Positions 11,160 through 21,366 of a stretch of 64,000 bases of DNA are shown piece by piece (position 1 is the stretch's first letter; each line of letters starts with the position of its first letter). The stretch comes from Lithodes maja (Eukaryota > Arthropoda > Malacostraca > Decapoda > Lithodidae). Below the pieces are notes generated by a model. The model saw only the letters and a list, made by a program, of their open reading frames with translations, did no database searches and was not told the DNA's origin. The stretch spans positions 62,001-126,000 of the forward strand of contig JBAKBP010000200.1 of the NCBI GenBank assembly GCA_037953745.1. The letters run 5' to 3'. Both the position numbers and the translations under genes were made by a program.

Positions 11160-11560
11160 GGCTAGACTTTGATATATAAAATACAAGAAGAGGGTTTGTT
11201 TATGCGTACACAGGTGGCGCTGGTATCGGCGGCGTCTCTACTAACCTGACAAATAGAATTTTGAAAAACAAACGTTTATCAGTCAAAACTACAGTACAAT
11301 GTCATGCAAGATAACTACTGGGTGGTTTGCTAAGCACTTAACTACAGTGAGGGCTAAAATATCTACAATAAGTGCTAGAACTTTATAATATGAAACAAGC
11401 AAATAGTTTGTTTACTTTAGAGTGTCGGTCGTCACTAACCGGTACAAATGTAAACAAAAGCAGTCTCGATAAACAAACGTTTATCAGTCAAAAACACAGC
11501 AAAATTACATGCAAAGCAACTACAGGGCAGTTAAGCTAGAGCTTAGCTACAGCTCATGCA
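11160..11560. repeat. Imperfect ~215-bp tandem duplication
   Basis: A block around aaacaaacgtttatcagtca at about 11265-11285 recurs near 11470-11490, with similar context on both sides (ctaacc..., ...cttaactacag). It lies in the part interpreted as the distal 5' UTR of the CR1 element. No gene is seen in 11052-11660. Confidence 0.55.
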
Positions 11561-11655
11561 AACAAATAAGGGGATGAGTAATGGAGTACTCAAGTTATGG
11601 TCAGATTTCGAGCAGCGAGAGCGAAGTGCTGTTGGCGGGTTGGCGCGTCGGGCTC

Positions 11656-11659
<4 letters not shown>

Positions 11660-11690
<31 letters not shown>
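11660..11690. repeat. (GA)n microsatellite
   Basis: GA run at the presumed 5' edge of the CR1 element. Beyond it, unit B of the tandem duplication resumes with gttattacattactttcca. Confidence 0.9.
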
Positions 11691-11692
<2 letters not shown>

Positions 11693-11756
11693 TAGTAAGA
11701 GTTATTACATTACTTTCCATGCAATATCAACAACTAGCGTACCATATTGACTGGCT
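11691..11756. repeat. Tandem duplication, unit B, middle part
   Basis: Matches 2150-2206 of unit A (gcaatat.aacaactagcg). It is separated from its left part (ending at 4100) by the CR1 elements and from its right part (14166 onwards) by another insertion. Confidence 0.75.
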
Positions 11757-11799
11757 ATAGTCCATTTATTATAGGTATGCCAGATATCGTGACCCATAT

Positions 11800-13958
11800 C
11801 TTTTGTTAGAAGGGTTAGAGCACATCGGCACTTTGGCGCTGCCGACTGGGAGGCTCTTCGGCAGTACTTCTTTGATTTCCCATGGAATGATTTCTGCTTC
11901 CATGGCCGAGGACCCTCGGAGAGTGCTGAACGCATTACCGAGGTAATCCTATCGGGCATGGAAGCATACATTCCATTCTCTTTCTCTCAGACTAATGCTA
12001 AAAAATCTTGGTTTACTCACGCCTGTTCTACTGCTGTCCGCAATAAGGAGGAAGCATTCAAACGGTACCGACGCCTTAAAACTCAAGACTCTCATTCTTC
12101 ATATGTTTCTGCCCGGAATCAAGCCAAATCTGTTCTTCGACTTGCCAAACACTCTTTCATCAATAATAAATGCACTGAACTATCCAACTCTAGCTCTTCC
12201 CAAGCTTTCTGGCATCTAGCCAAAAACCTCTCCAACAATTTCTCTTCCTCGTCTTTCCCTCCCCTTTCCCACTCTGATGGCACAACCATCACTTCTTCCT
12301 CTGACAAAGCTAAACTCTTCGCTCAAACTTTTGCTAGAAACTCCACCTTGGATGATTCCGGTGCTATTCCTCCCTCTCCGCCCTCCTCTCTCTTACTTAT
12401 GCCTAATATCCTAATCTCTTCTAAAGATGTACTTTCTACCCTCTCTGGGCTTAACACTAATAAGGCGTACGGTCCGGACGGTGTTCCTCCTGTTGTTCTC
12501 AAAAACTGTGCTTCCGTGCTGACTCCCTGCCTAGGCAAACTCTTTCGTCTCTGTCTATCCTCTAACGTCTTCCCTTCATGCTGGAAGTTTGCTCACATTC
12601 AACCTGTCCCAAAGAAGGGTGACCGCTCTCAACCCTCCAACTATCGTCCAATTGCTCTTATCTCTTGTCTTTCTAAAGTTTTTGAAACTATTCTTGCTTC
12701 CAAATTTCTTAAGCATTTCTCTTCTCATAATCTGCTCTCAGATCGCCAGTATGGCTTCCTTAAGGGTCGCTCTACTGGTGATCTTCTTTCATATCTTACT
12801 AACTCTTGGTCATCCTCCTTTCGGGACTTCGGTGAGACTTTTTCTATTGCACTAGACATATCGAAAGCCTTCGATAGAGTCTGGCATAAATCTTTAATTT
12901 CTAAACTACCCTCCTTCGGTTTCTACCCCTCCATCTGTGCCTTTGTCTCTAATTTCCTTTCCGGCCGTTCCATAGCTGCGGTTGTGGACGGCCATTGTTC
13001 ACTTCCTCACCCTATAAACTCCGGTGTTCCTCAGGGCTCTGTCCTATCTCCTATTCTCTTTCTAATTTTTATAAATGATCTCCTTAACTGTACCTTAATT
13101 CCCATCCATTCATACGCAGACGACTCAACCTTACACTACTCCATTAGTTTTTCAGAACGCCCCAGCCAGCAATCCCTCAACGACAAACGTAATGAAGCCA
13201 TAGAACTCTTAAATTCTGATCTAAATACTATTTCCAATTGGGGCAGAGAAAACCTTGTTAACTTTAATGCTTCCAAAACCCAATTTCTCCATCTATCTAC
13301 CCGTCAGGATCTCCCAGCGGACTATCCCTTATTCTTCAACAATATAAAAATCAACCCTTCATCTTCTCTCAATATTCTTGGTGTCTCTTTTTCTTCTGCT
13401 CTCATTTGGAAGGACCATATTACCAGTCTTGCTAAGGCAGCCTCCCAGAAGCTGGGTGTGCTCAACCGCCTTAGGGGGTTCTTTTCCCCTGCACAGCTTC
13501 TTGCTCTGTACAGGGGCATAGTGCGCCCTTGTATTGAGTATTGTTCACATGTGTGGGGAGGTTCCTCTCACACCGCTCTCCTAGACAAAGTTGAAAGGAA
13601 GGCCTTTCGTATCATTAACTCCCGTCCACTCACCAACTCTCTGCAATCTCTCTCTCTCCGCCGCAATGTTGCATCTCTCTCGCTATTCTATCGCTACTAT
13701 AATAATCAGTGTTCCTCAGAGCTATCCCAGTGCATACCACCTCCTTTACGTAGGGCACGTGGTACCCGTCTTGCAACTCAATCCCACCCCTACTCTGTGC
13801 AACTCTCCAACCCAAGAGTGAAACGTTACTCTCAAACTTTCTTCTACTCAACATCTGAGCTCTGGAACTCTCTCCCAGAATCAGTCTTTCCCTCTTCCTA
13901 TGACTTAAATTGCTTCAAACTCCGTGTGTCCAGGCATTTTGGCTCGAACGTCCCTTGA
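11800..13958 (+). CDS. 5'-truncated LINE ORF2, RT open reading frame
   Basis: Open from about 11800 to the TGA at 13956-13958. The first ATG is at 11958, but homologous-looking linker sequence (HFGAADWEALRQY) continues in frame upstream, so the protein is truncated at the 5' end of the element, with the endonuclease missing. RT signatures in order: NKAYGPDGVPP, PVPKKGDRSQPSNYRPIALI, YGFLKGRSTGDLL, LDISKAFDRVWH, GVPQGSVLSPILF and the catalytic SYADD near 13111-13122. A thumb with GVSFSSALIWKDH and a LALYRGIVRPCIEYC block follows. Jockey/CR1-superfamily placement is likely; the exact clade is not determined. No stop or frameshift occurs in ~720 codons. Confidence 0.88.
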
Positions 13959-14039
13959 TTTTGGCCCTGTCACTCTTTCAACTATGGGGGAGGCACTCGC
14001 TATAGGCAGTTATGCCTTTTGCCTCCCTCAATCACATAG

Positions 14040-14061
14040 AAAAAAAAAAAACAAAAAAAAC
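14040..14061 (+). other. A-rich 3' tail of the LINE
   Basis: An almost pure A tract 80 bp after the ORF stop, following the short 3' UTR that contains tataggcagttatgcctttt. It marks the 3' end of the LINE insertion. Confidence 0.75.
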
Positions 14062-14165
14062 ATGGGCTGTAAATTTCCACGCCTATTCCCTGGCTGACTC
14101 TCCATTTATCTAGTCGTTATTGAGTTATGAAGGTTAGTGGGTAAGAATGTTGGCCTACCTATAAT

Positions 14166-15095
14166 GAACAGAGTATAGTATACGGCAAGACTATAGCAAT
14201 TACCACCAACAATTATATGGTTTGTCTATTTTGCTACATCATGTGGGACGGTTACTTTTCGCTATAATTATATATTCTCCTGAGAGCTAAGTCACAAATT
14301 TAGTAGCTTTCAAACTATACTATGTACGGTTGTTATCAGTCAATAGTTGATACATTTATAAAACATAATTATATTCTTCATTTTAATATAATTTAATTAT
14401 GTATACAAACAAGATAATTATTTTTTTCAGATGCAAGATACAACTCACGCATTTAAACCGATTTAAACCACGGCAGGTCTTGTTTTAACCCCCCCCCCCC
14501 CTCTTTGATCCTCGTTATTTTGGGGATTTTAATATGTTTTTTTATCAAATAGTTGGGCAATTATATGGCGTATTTTCCCAATATGGCATAAATATTTTCT
14601 GGGCAAGTGAGTACAAGGTTGCAAATTAGGAAAAAGTGGCATTTGACCTAGATATATTTCTACCGAAGAATGTAAAATTTGGTAGAAACTGAGGAAATTT
14701 GATAGTTTATAACACGTAGGGAAGGCGGTTTTTTGTTTAGTCTGGAAGTCAAACTGGAAGTAAATAGCTGGATGATAAAAACACATCAACACCCTTATCA
14801 GTAATACAAATAAACATCACAATAACCCCACAAACATCGGATCAGCTAACGTTAAAGATGCCAGAATCAACTCACTCGTAAGTCAATATAACCTGTCTCA
14901 GGTAAAGAAATGAGTAAGGTATTTGATTTGTGTGGTTTTAAAATGTCATGAATTACAACACTTATTATGAAATGTGTAATTTTATATAACACTTTGCTTT
15001 GGGGCACCAGTTATACAAGCAACAAGAATATACATAAATATAACAAAGCCCCTCAACCCCCCTCACACACAAACACACATACCCGCGTATATATC
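14166..15095. repeat. Tandem duplication, unit B, right part
   Basis: Continues the match to unit A (2207-3135): ggcaagactatagcaattac at the start, a C run at about 14490, and cacacacaaacacacatacc then cgcgtatatat at the end. No gene is recognised. The end abuts the Penelope-like insertion. Confidence 0.75.
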
Positions 15096-16185
15096 GGAGA
15101 GAGGAGTGTTCCTTGGGAACCGTATCTTCAGCAGGAATAGAAGAACAAAGTACGCTACGAGCAGTTCCATACTTTATTACCAAACGTTTCGACATCACAC
15201 TGGTGTCATCTTCAGTGGTCTACAAATCAAAAGATAATATTACAAATATGAAAGCTTAAAAGCTTATTGAAAATAATTAGAACATAACAAAAACAAAAAC
15301 AAAATATATATATGGGGCAGAATGATAGGGTTAATACAAAGGAGGGGTAATTTAAACAAAGTTAAGCGGGTGCGATGATACCATAGAGTTAAGGGAGGGT
15401 TTTAATTTTGAAATATAGGGGGATTCTAAAACTAATATCAACACGTTGACAGGAATCCAAAATATCAAAATGATCCTGTTTCACACCAAAACCACAAGAT
15501 ATAGCGTGTTCCCGTACAGCTGAGTAAGAAGGCGACTTGAAAGGCAGACCTGTTCTACTAGACTGACCTATGTGCTCGTCAATTCGTGTTTTGAAAGCTC
15601 GGTATGAGCTTCCAATATACCCTGCCTGGCAGCTAGGGCAAGCGAACTTGTAAATAATTGACGAACGAAGGTCAGTGGGTAGTCGATCTTTAAACTTAAA
15701 AAATTAACCAATTTTAAATGTATTCTTATGAATGAAGCTGAAAGTAATTTGCGGGTAAAATTTGAGCAAATATCTTCTTAAATTATTTGCTATTTTACTC
15801 GAGACTTCGCCTAGGTAAGGAATGACTAAAAATATCTCCTCCTTTCTAACTGTCGGAATACTATGTTTTGGTTGGTAAATTCTACACAAATAATTATTTA
15901 CAATTTTATAAAAGATGTTGGTGCTAAAACCATTCTTAACAAAAAAGTCTTTTAGAAACATAATTTCCTTATGAAATAATTGGTAACTGGATGTGAGTGA
16001 GTAGGCTCTGTGAAGCAGTGTCTTTATCGCATTAATCTTGAATTTATTTTGACAATAGCTAAAAAAACTCGTCCCTAGTCCCGAAAACGTACCTTTACGG
16101 AAAATTGAGAAGCAAAGTTTACTTTGTTCAAAACAGAAGCAAAATTTACTTTGTTTCTCAATTTTCCGTATATATGGGGGCTTTG

Positions 16186-16190
<5 letters not shown>
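15096..16190 (-). mobile_element. 5'-truncated Penelope-like element (PLE)
   Basis: Minus-strand fragment comprising the connector after the RT, the GIY-YIG endonuclease and the 3' region. The RT itself is missing. The 3' region carries CTGAAGA and GAAACGTT phrases similar to those of the palindrome at 3512-3614. The truncated end shows a short inverted duplication (16100-16170), and the target phrase ataacaaagcccc recurs in inverted form as ggggctttgttat near 16177-16190. Both point to a rearranged insertion. Confidence 0.8.
15389..16160 (-). pseudogene. PLE connector and GIY-YIG endonuclease
   Basis: The upstream part (16120-15707) reads as the conserved region between PLE RT and endonuclease: FRKGTFSGLGTSFFS, INAIKTLLHRAYSL, FLKDFFVKNGFS and IPYLGEVS. 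The GIY-YIG part (15703-15389) has IIYKFACPSCQAGYIGSSYR and FKTRIDEHIG, then VREHAISCG, matching the PLE-type domain with its extra Cys pair and His. In PLEs this nuclease nicks the target during integration. An in-frame TAA at 15704-15706 separates the two parts, so the copy is inactive even apart from its missing RT. Confidence 0.85.

Positions 16191-16238
<48 letters not shown>
16191..16238. repeat. (TA)n microsatellite
   Basis: Pure TA run immediately beside the truncated PLE end. Confidence 0.95.
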
Positions 16239-16241
<3 letters not shown>

Positions 16242-16259
16242 CCAGGCAGCCTTGGGAAC

Positions 16260-16688
16260 GAAAAGAACAACAACAACCTTTTACTTTTAAATTTTACCAA
16301 CTAATGTTTCAACCCACAACAGCTTCAAACTAATTGTTGCAAGTTTCCCCTGCATAGTGGACTGCATTAGGTGTATGGACACTGTTTTAATTGATTAGAT
16401 TTTGCTGTCTTTGTTTTCCTCAGTTAGAAAACGGGTTGTTGATTAAAATATTTATATAATATATCGTGCATTGCTTTATTGGTAACAGGTGAAAAGAATG
16501 CATTGCATGTTATACCTATTGAATACCAATTTATACTTTACATTAAATTATACCTATAACTAAATAGTATGTATAACAACAACAACAACAAGTATGTATA
16601 ATCACGAGTGTAATAAAATCGTCTAGCTAAACATCGATAATGTAAAAGTAAAAACACAGGTAGTTAGGTGCCGTCCTGATAATTAGTA

Positions 16689-16742
<54 letters not shown>

Positions 16743-17000
16743 TGTGTATATATTAATACTAGTTATCAGGACGGCAATGAGCAGGAAAGGCCCCTACAGG
16801 AACCAGATTAGCCGGAAGGACACTACTGGAACTACTACTACTATTTCTAGTACACCGAACTACCTTGTGTTTGTGTTATTATGTTTTGTTAGTAATTCAC
16901 ATTATATAACTTTCCATACCGCTATCAACGGATGGTTGGTGAAGTGCAGAGCATCTTGGAGTCTAACCTCAGTCATCCCAGGATCGATGTTTTCACCCAA
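16260..17000. repeat. Interspersed repeat family, copy 1
   Basis: Segments here recur in the window. 16330-16500 reappears inverted at about 19330-19530 (cctgcatagtggactgcatt and its inverse). 16900-16985 reappears inverted at about 22840-22925 (ggttggtgaagtgcagagc and its inverse). No coding sequence is seen. The region looks like fragments of one non-coding repeat family dispersed in both orientations. Confidence 0.6.
16668..16777. repeat. Inverted repeat around a TA array
   Basis: Arms gccgtcctgataattagtag and, inverted at the right, gccgtcctgataactagtat enclose a TA array of about 55 bp. The whole is a ~110-bp cruciform-capable palindrome. Confidence 0.8.
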
Positions 17001-17003
17001 GTC

Positions 17004-17075
17004 CTTAACCCTCTCAGTACCGGTGCCATCTTGTTCACATAATTTTGGTTAATATTAGACGGTGTTATTCAGATT
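17004..17075. mobile_element. MITE family 1, left-arm fragment
   Basis: Starts at ttaaccctctcagtaccgg and includes attagacggtgttattcaga, the left-arm signature of the family seen complete at 18288-18501. The right arm is missing. Confidence 0.55.
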
Positions 17076-17159
17076 AAAAAGGGTCTCCAGTAATTGACTT
17101 AACTTTTTTTTTTACTGTCTCAGATCCCTTATGGTGTGGTGAAATTAATAAAACAATAG

Positions 17160-17520
17160 TTTACAGAGTGTCCTGTTCATTACTTAGGGGTTCTTTTTCA
17201 TTACTCAGATTCTCCTTTTCATTACTTAGGGGTTCTTTTTCATTACTCAGGTGCCTCCTTCGCATTACTCAGAAGATCGCCACTTTTCATTACTTTGATG
17301 ACTCAATTTCATTACTAAGATGGGTCTCATATTCTCTTCTTTTCATGACAAAGGGCCTCCTTTTCAATAGTTTACTCAGGAGTCTTACGGTCACCTTTTC
17401 ATTACTTTGGGCACCCTATTTCATTACTCAGGGCCTCCTTTTCAATAGTTTACTCAGGAGTAACTTTCACTTTTCATTACTTTGGGCACCCTATTTTCAT
17501 TACTAAGGAACTCTTTACCC
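17160..17520. repeat. Degenerate short tandem repeats
   Basis: The phrase ttttcattactcaggggt recurs about 12 times with variable spacing and small changes. The open frame across it (Leu/Phe/Ser-rich) is a by-product of the repeat. No other feature is seen from 17521 to 18287. Confidence 0.75.
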
Positions 17521-18287
17521 AAGGCCTTAACCTTGGGATCTGTCAGTGGCCACCTAACTAATACTAGACGATCTGTCCAGTCTGTTCGGTGGCCACCTAA
17601 CCAGTCACAGTCTGACCAAGTCTTGTATTAACTCAGGACTCGATCAGACAACCAGGCAGTGAGGCTCTCACCTCTTACCGCCCGGCTGTGAACTGGGTAA
17701 TATATTATTATGCATCGGGGGTATTTCCGCATACTATTTACGTTTGTTACCATATTATACCCATATTACGGTAAACAGGTCATGACAATTAATGTATTGT
17801 ATAATTTCTTGTGATATAATTTTAACGTGCGATATATTTGCAGATGTGAACATGGTTTGATAAATACAAGAAGATGCATGATTGAGAGCCGACACTGATC
17901 CAGACAGGACCGTCCAACATCTTATTGTCAATAACACTAACATTACCATATGATTATGTTTATACATATTATGGATTGTATTCCCTTAGTTTATATAATG
18001 TTTTGTCCATTTGTTCTTTCATCAGAAAGTTGTAACTGTTATATGAAGTATATCAATAAAGGTTTAAACGTAATCACAATATTGTATTCGTGTTTGAAAA
18101 GTTTTCTATATTAATGGTATATATAGTTTGTACCTGAATACAATTTGGCTAAACTGTATAATATTATTATAATTAACCGTAGTCTGTTCACTTAAACCGG
18201 ACATCTGGGGCCCCGTTAAAATAGGTCAAATAATATTTCTTCACAATTTTACGTAATAACCGGCATACACGAAAATAGCTTACAGTA

Positions 18288-18501
18288 TTAACACTTTCAA
18301 GCTCCAATACGCGTTTCTGTTCTATTTCTGGCTACTATTAGACGATTTTATTCAGATTAGTAACGGTATATGGAAGACAAACGGTTGATTGAGATAGTAT
18401 TTACCCTTTTCATACCCACAAAATCTTCCTAAGCTGCATAAAATCGTCTAATGATAGCCAAATATATACTGCTAAAATGCGTCAGAGCTTCAAAGGGTTA
18501 A
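18288..18501. mobile_element. MITE family 1, complete TTAA-bounded copy
   Basis: A 214-bp element bounded by TTAA on both sides with long imperfect inverted arms. The left arm contains ggctactattagacgatttt; the inverted right arm contains ggctatcattagacgatttt. There is no coding capacity. The TTAA boundaries match the target and duplication of piggyBac-type transposases, so the family is inferred to be mobilised by one. Confidence 0.8.
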
Positions 18502-18743
18502 CACCTACTTTTGATTATGACTATTTTTGGAGATATTTATTTAAAAGTAGGGCAAGGTGAGTGTAAATGACCGAACGTCTGGAAGGTACACAAAGAGCGT
18601 GGATGTTATACCCTTGCCCAAGCCGACCTCCGTATATTGGTGTTTATAATATTAAGAGGTGATAACAAAGGAAACGTTTATTATAAGTGCCATCTAACAA
18701 ACATACGATTGCCTTGAATTGAAAAAACTAATAATATATATAA

Positions 18744-18745
<2 letters not shown>

Positions 18746-18804
<59 letters not shown>
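18746..18804. repeat. (GT)n microsatellite
   Basis: Uninterrupted GT run. Confidence 0.95.
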
Positions 18805-18807
<3 letters not shown>

Positions 18808-18828
18808 ATATCTCAACAATAGTAAAAT

Positions 18829-18903
18829 ACGCTTCAGCCAGGATTTGAACTGCAGTCAATCAAAAGGACATCCAACGCTTAAGCCCGCTCAGCAATGGTG
18901 TGA
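18829..18903 (-). ncRNA. tRNA-like sequence (SINE head or tRNA pseudogene)
   Basis: On the minus strand an A-box-like stretch, TTGCTGAGCGGGCTTAAGCG, is followed about 30 bp later by a B-box-like GTTCAAATCC. The spacing and the GAGCGG...AAGCG pattern resemble a Leu/Ser-type tRNA with a long variable arm. The acceptor arms do not pair well, so a functional tRNA is unlikely. A tRNA-derived SINE head or pseudogene is the better reading. Confidence 0.5.
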
Positions 18904-18923
18904 TAAAAAGCTTACCAACTTTT

Positions 18924-18929
<6 letters not shown>

Positions 18930-18993
<64 letters not shown>

Positions 18994-19008
18994 TATATAT
19001 ATATACTC
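18930..19008. repeat. (TA)n microsatellite
   Basis: TA array with one interruption (tacagtat) near 18990. Confidence 0.95.
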
Positions 19009-19329
19009 TGCACCTGTTTTCGTTAACAAGTATAGTATTCCTGTAGCTATAAACCACTTTTATATTATCGATGTATTGTGGGTTGCAGTTATTTAATGGA
19101 ATGATCATAATTCAACGTGTCTTTGCCATATTGGTCATCTTAATCCTTATATTGTTAGATTCGATTCATATAATACATAACTGAAAGCTACTTCACATAT
19201 GCCTTATAGTACAATAATTGTAGTCTGGTTTAATGAATTTGTTAACACCAGACGATTTCATTACACTCAGGATTATACATATTATGTAGCTAAAAGTACA
19301 ATTTAATATAAAATAAATGGTAGTCAATA

Positions 19330-19823
19330 GGTATATAGGTATGCAATGCATACCTGTCACCTGTTACCAATAAAGTATTGCACGATATATTCTATAAATA
19401 GTTTCCTCAACAACCTTGTTTCTAACTGAGGACAACAAAGACAGAAACATTTAAGCAATTAAAACAGGGTCCATACACATAATGCAGTCCACTATGCAGG
19501 GGAAATTTGCAACAATTAAGCTATCAAGACAGGATCGACCCCGCACAAGGCGTCATTTTTGTTTTCTGGTTTACCCAAGGCCTTAACCTTTGTCACTGTC
19601 TACTTGGTGGCCTTCATGGCTATAATGTGCCTTGAACAACTTTACCGTTCTTCCCTAGTGCCATCATTCTCTGATGCCTTTAACTTTTGACCTTTAACTT
19701 TTACCAACTGTTGTTTCAATTCACAACATTTTCAAGCTAAGCGTAATGCATAAATGCTGGGAATTTCGGTGTGAGTATCCTAGGTTCGAGTCCTTGGAGT
19801 GCCACATGTATATGTTGATTTCA
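19330..19823. repeat. Interspersed repeat family, copy 2 (inverted)
   Basis: 19330-19530 is the inverse of 16330-16500. 19550-19745 is the inverse of about 22620-22850 (ggccttcatggctataatgt and its inverse). Near 19787 there is a B-box-like ggttcgagtcc without a convincing A-box. No gene is seen. Confidence 0.6.
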
Positions 19824-20035
19824 TTAGCCCATACAGTACCGGTGACGTCCTTTTCTTTATATTGTGGCAACTATTAGACGATTTGTTTCAAATTAGGCAG
19901 GACCTCTAACAATAATAAGGCTTCAAACTGTCTTCACCTAACTTTTACCTGGCTCATATCCTTCCTAATCTGCATAATGTTGTATAAATATAACTAGAAG
20001 AATATATAACACGTCGCTGGTACTCAAAGGGTTAA
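19824..20035. mobile_element. MITE family 1 copy
   Basis: The left arm is acagtaccggtgacgtcctt with caactattagacgattt; the right arm runs from ccttcctaatctgcataatg to acgtcgctggtactcaaagg then gttaa. It is the same length and plan as the copy at 18288. The left boundary has decayed to TTAG. Confidence 0.75.
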
Positions 20036-20239
20036 TTGAGTTTAGAAGTAAAGTTGGTTGGTGAAGAAATATGAATGATTGATGTGGGAACGCTCTGCAC
20101 TTGACCAACCAGCTGTTGATACCGGTATGGAAAGTTTCATAACATCTTATTCAGTAAACATGCCATCAATCATAATCCATTACAGTTTTGTAATATATGT
20201 TTATTTTAGAAGTTTACAGCACCAACTTCCATATAACCT

Positions 20240-20372
20240 GAAGATCACAAGTGGTCAGGGTATTGATATAGTCTTTACCTTATAATCCCTACTGATCCTT
20301 CCTCAGCTGTATAAAAGCGTCTATGCTAGCCAAAATAAACTGTTAAAGACGTGATAATCGGGAAGGTGTTTA
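20240..20372. mobile_element. MITE family 1, right-half fragment
   Basis: Contains the right-arm phrase gatccttcctcagctgtata followed by tgctagccaaaat and gacgtgataatcgggaaggt. It lacks the left arm. Nothing else is recognised from 20373 to 20956. Confidence 0.5.
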
Positions 20373-20956
20373 ACAAAAGGTATATAATAATGACCAGAGT
20401 GACTCGACCCGAGGCCCTCAGTGTGACAACAACTTTACATTGAATGATACGAATGCTTGTCATTCGATAGCTCTAATTCCAGATGGTGGATGGATACCAG
20501 TTCAGTTAACTTTTCCAATATGTTAGCTGATGTTTCCAGGTGTTCTTGGTTTACATGGTGATTATATTATATGTGTATACTAATTGATTATTCAAGCTGC
20601 TTATATATGCAACGATTGATTGTCTTGAGAATGACATCGTTTTAGTATTATATCTTATATGGGTATACTGTAACTAAGCTATTCCCATAATGATTGCTAA
20701 AGATTGATTGTACTAAACGGTTAATACAGAACCAAAGAGTTAGTCTTGCTGATAGTTGGCTGTGGAGTTCAATATATGCAATCGTTTGCAACTGGTATTT
20801 TATCACAAATATGGCGTCGATTTTACTAGATATTAAGGGGATACAAGAGTTTTGGTCATGCCTGTACGAATTGTCCAATCTAACTGTTGTCAAAGGAGGT
20901 TTGTATATCTTAAGATGTTGATTGTTACATTAAACAAAAACAAAAATTCACACACC

Positions 20957-21366
20957 ATATTACACAGCATAGAAGATGTCATGGTATATTACACAGCATA
21001 GAAGATGTCATGGTATATTACACAGCATAGAAGATGTCATGGTATATTACACAGCATAGAAGATGTCATGGTATATTACACAGCATAGAAGATGTCATGG
21101 TATATTACACAGCATAGAAGATGTCATGGTATATTACACAGCATAGAAGATGTCATGGTATATTACACAGCATAGAAGATGTCATGGTATATTACACAGC
21201 ATAGAAGATGTCATGGTATATTACACAGCATAGAAGATGTCATGGTATATTACACAGCATAGAAGATGTCATTGTATATTACACAGCATAGAAGATGTCA
21301 TGGTATATTACACAGCATAGAAGATGTCATGGTATATTACACAGCATAGAAGATGTCATGGTATAT
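20957..21366. repeat. 29-bp minisatellite, ~14 copies
   Basis: Unit built on acacagcatagaagatgtca with the link tggtatatt. All copies are essentially identical except one g-to-t change near 21272, which implies recent expansion or homogenisation. It has no spacers and is not a CRISPR. Confidence 0.95.

Larger units (their letters stand above)
5019..11659 (-). mobile_element. Nearly complete CR1-like LINE
   Basis: Minus-strand element with, in order: a long 5' UTR (about 11659-9096, interrupted by an RTE fragment at 10004-11040), ORF1 (9095-8103), ORF2 (about 8037-5239), a 3' UTR, and a terminal pair of 10-bp repeats at 5019-5040. GA microsatellites flank both ends, as if it inserted into a GA tract. 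The right boundary is inferred from where unit B resumes and where the GA run begins, so the exact 5' end is uncertain. One nonsense codon in ORF2 is the only break seen in the coding part. Confidence 0.75.
11757..14165. mobile_element. Insertion with inverted ends carrying a LINE
   Basis: Compared with unit A near 2206, about 2.4 kb are inserted here. The outermost sequences are inverse copies: catttattataggtatgcca at the left and tggcctacctataatgaaca (inverse orientation) at the right. The possible flanking duplication is tatagt. The LINE at 11800-14060 with its A-rich tail lies between them. This suggests a small DNA element that was later hit by the LINE. An alternative is chance similarity of ~20 bp. 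Confidence 0.5.

Noticed and set aside
15181..15215. Calling a functional hammerhead ribozyme in the PLE
   Set aside because: Core-like phrases are present, but stem II is weak and stems I and III could not be paired convincingly by eye.
17168..17506. Leu/Ser/Phe-rich 112-codon ORF
   Set aside because: Coincides with degenerate tandem repeats and has no recognisable domain.
19780..19800. A second tRNA gene at ggttcgagtcc
   Set aside because: B-box only; no A-box at suitable distance and no acceptor-arm pairing.
20957..21366. 29-bp direct repeats resembling a CRISPR array
   Set aside because: Units are contiguous with no spacers, and the window is eukaryotic.
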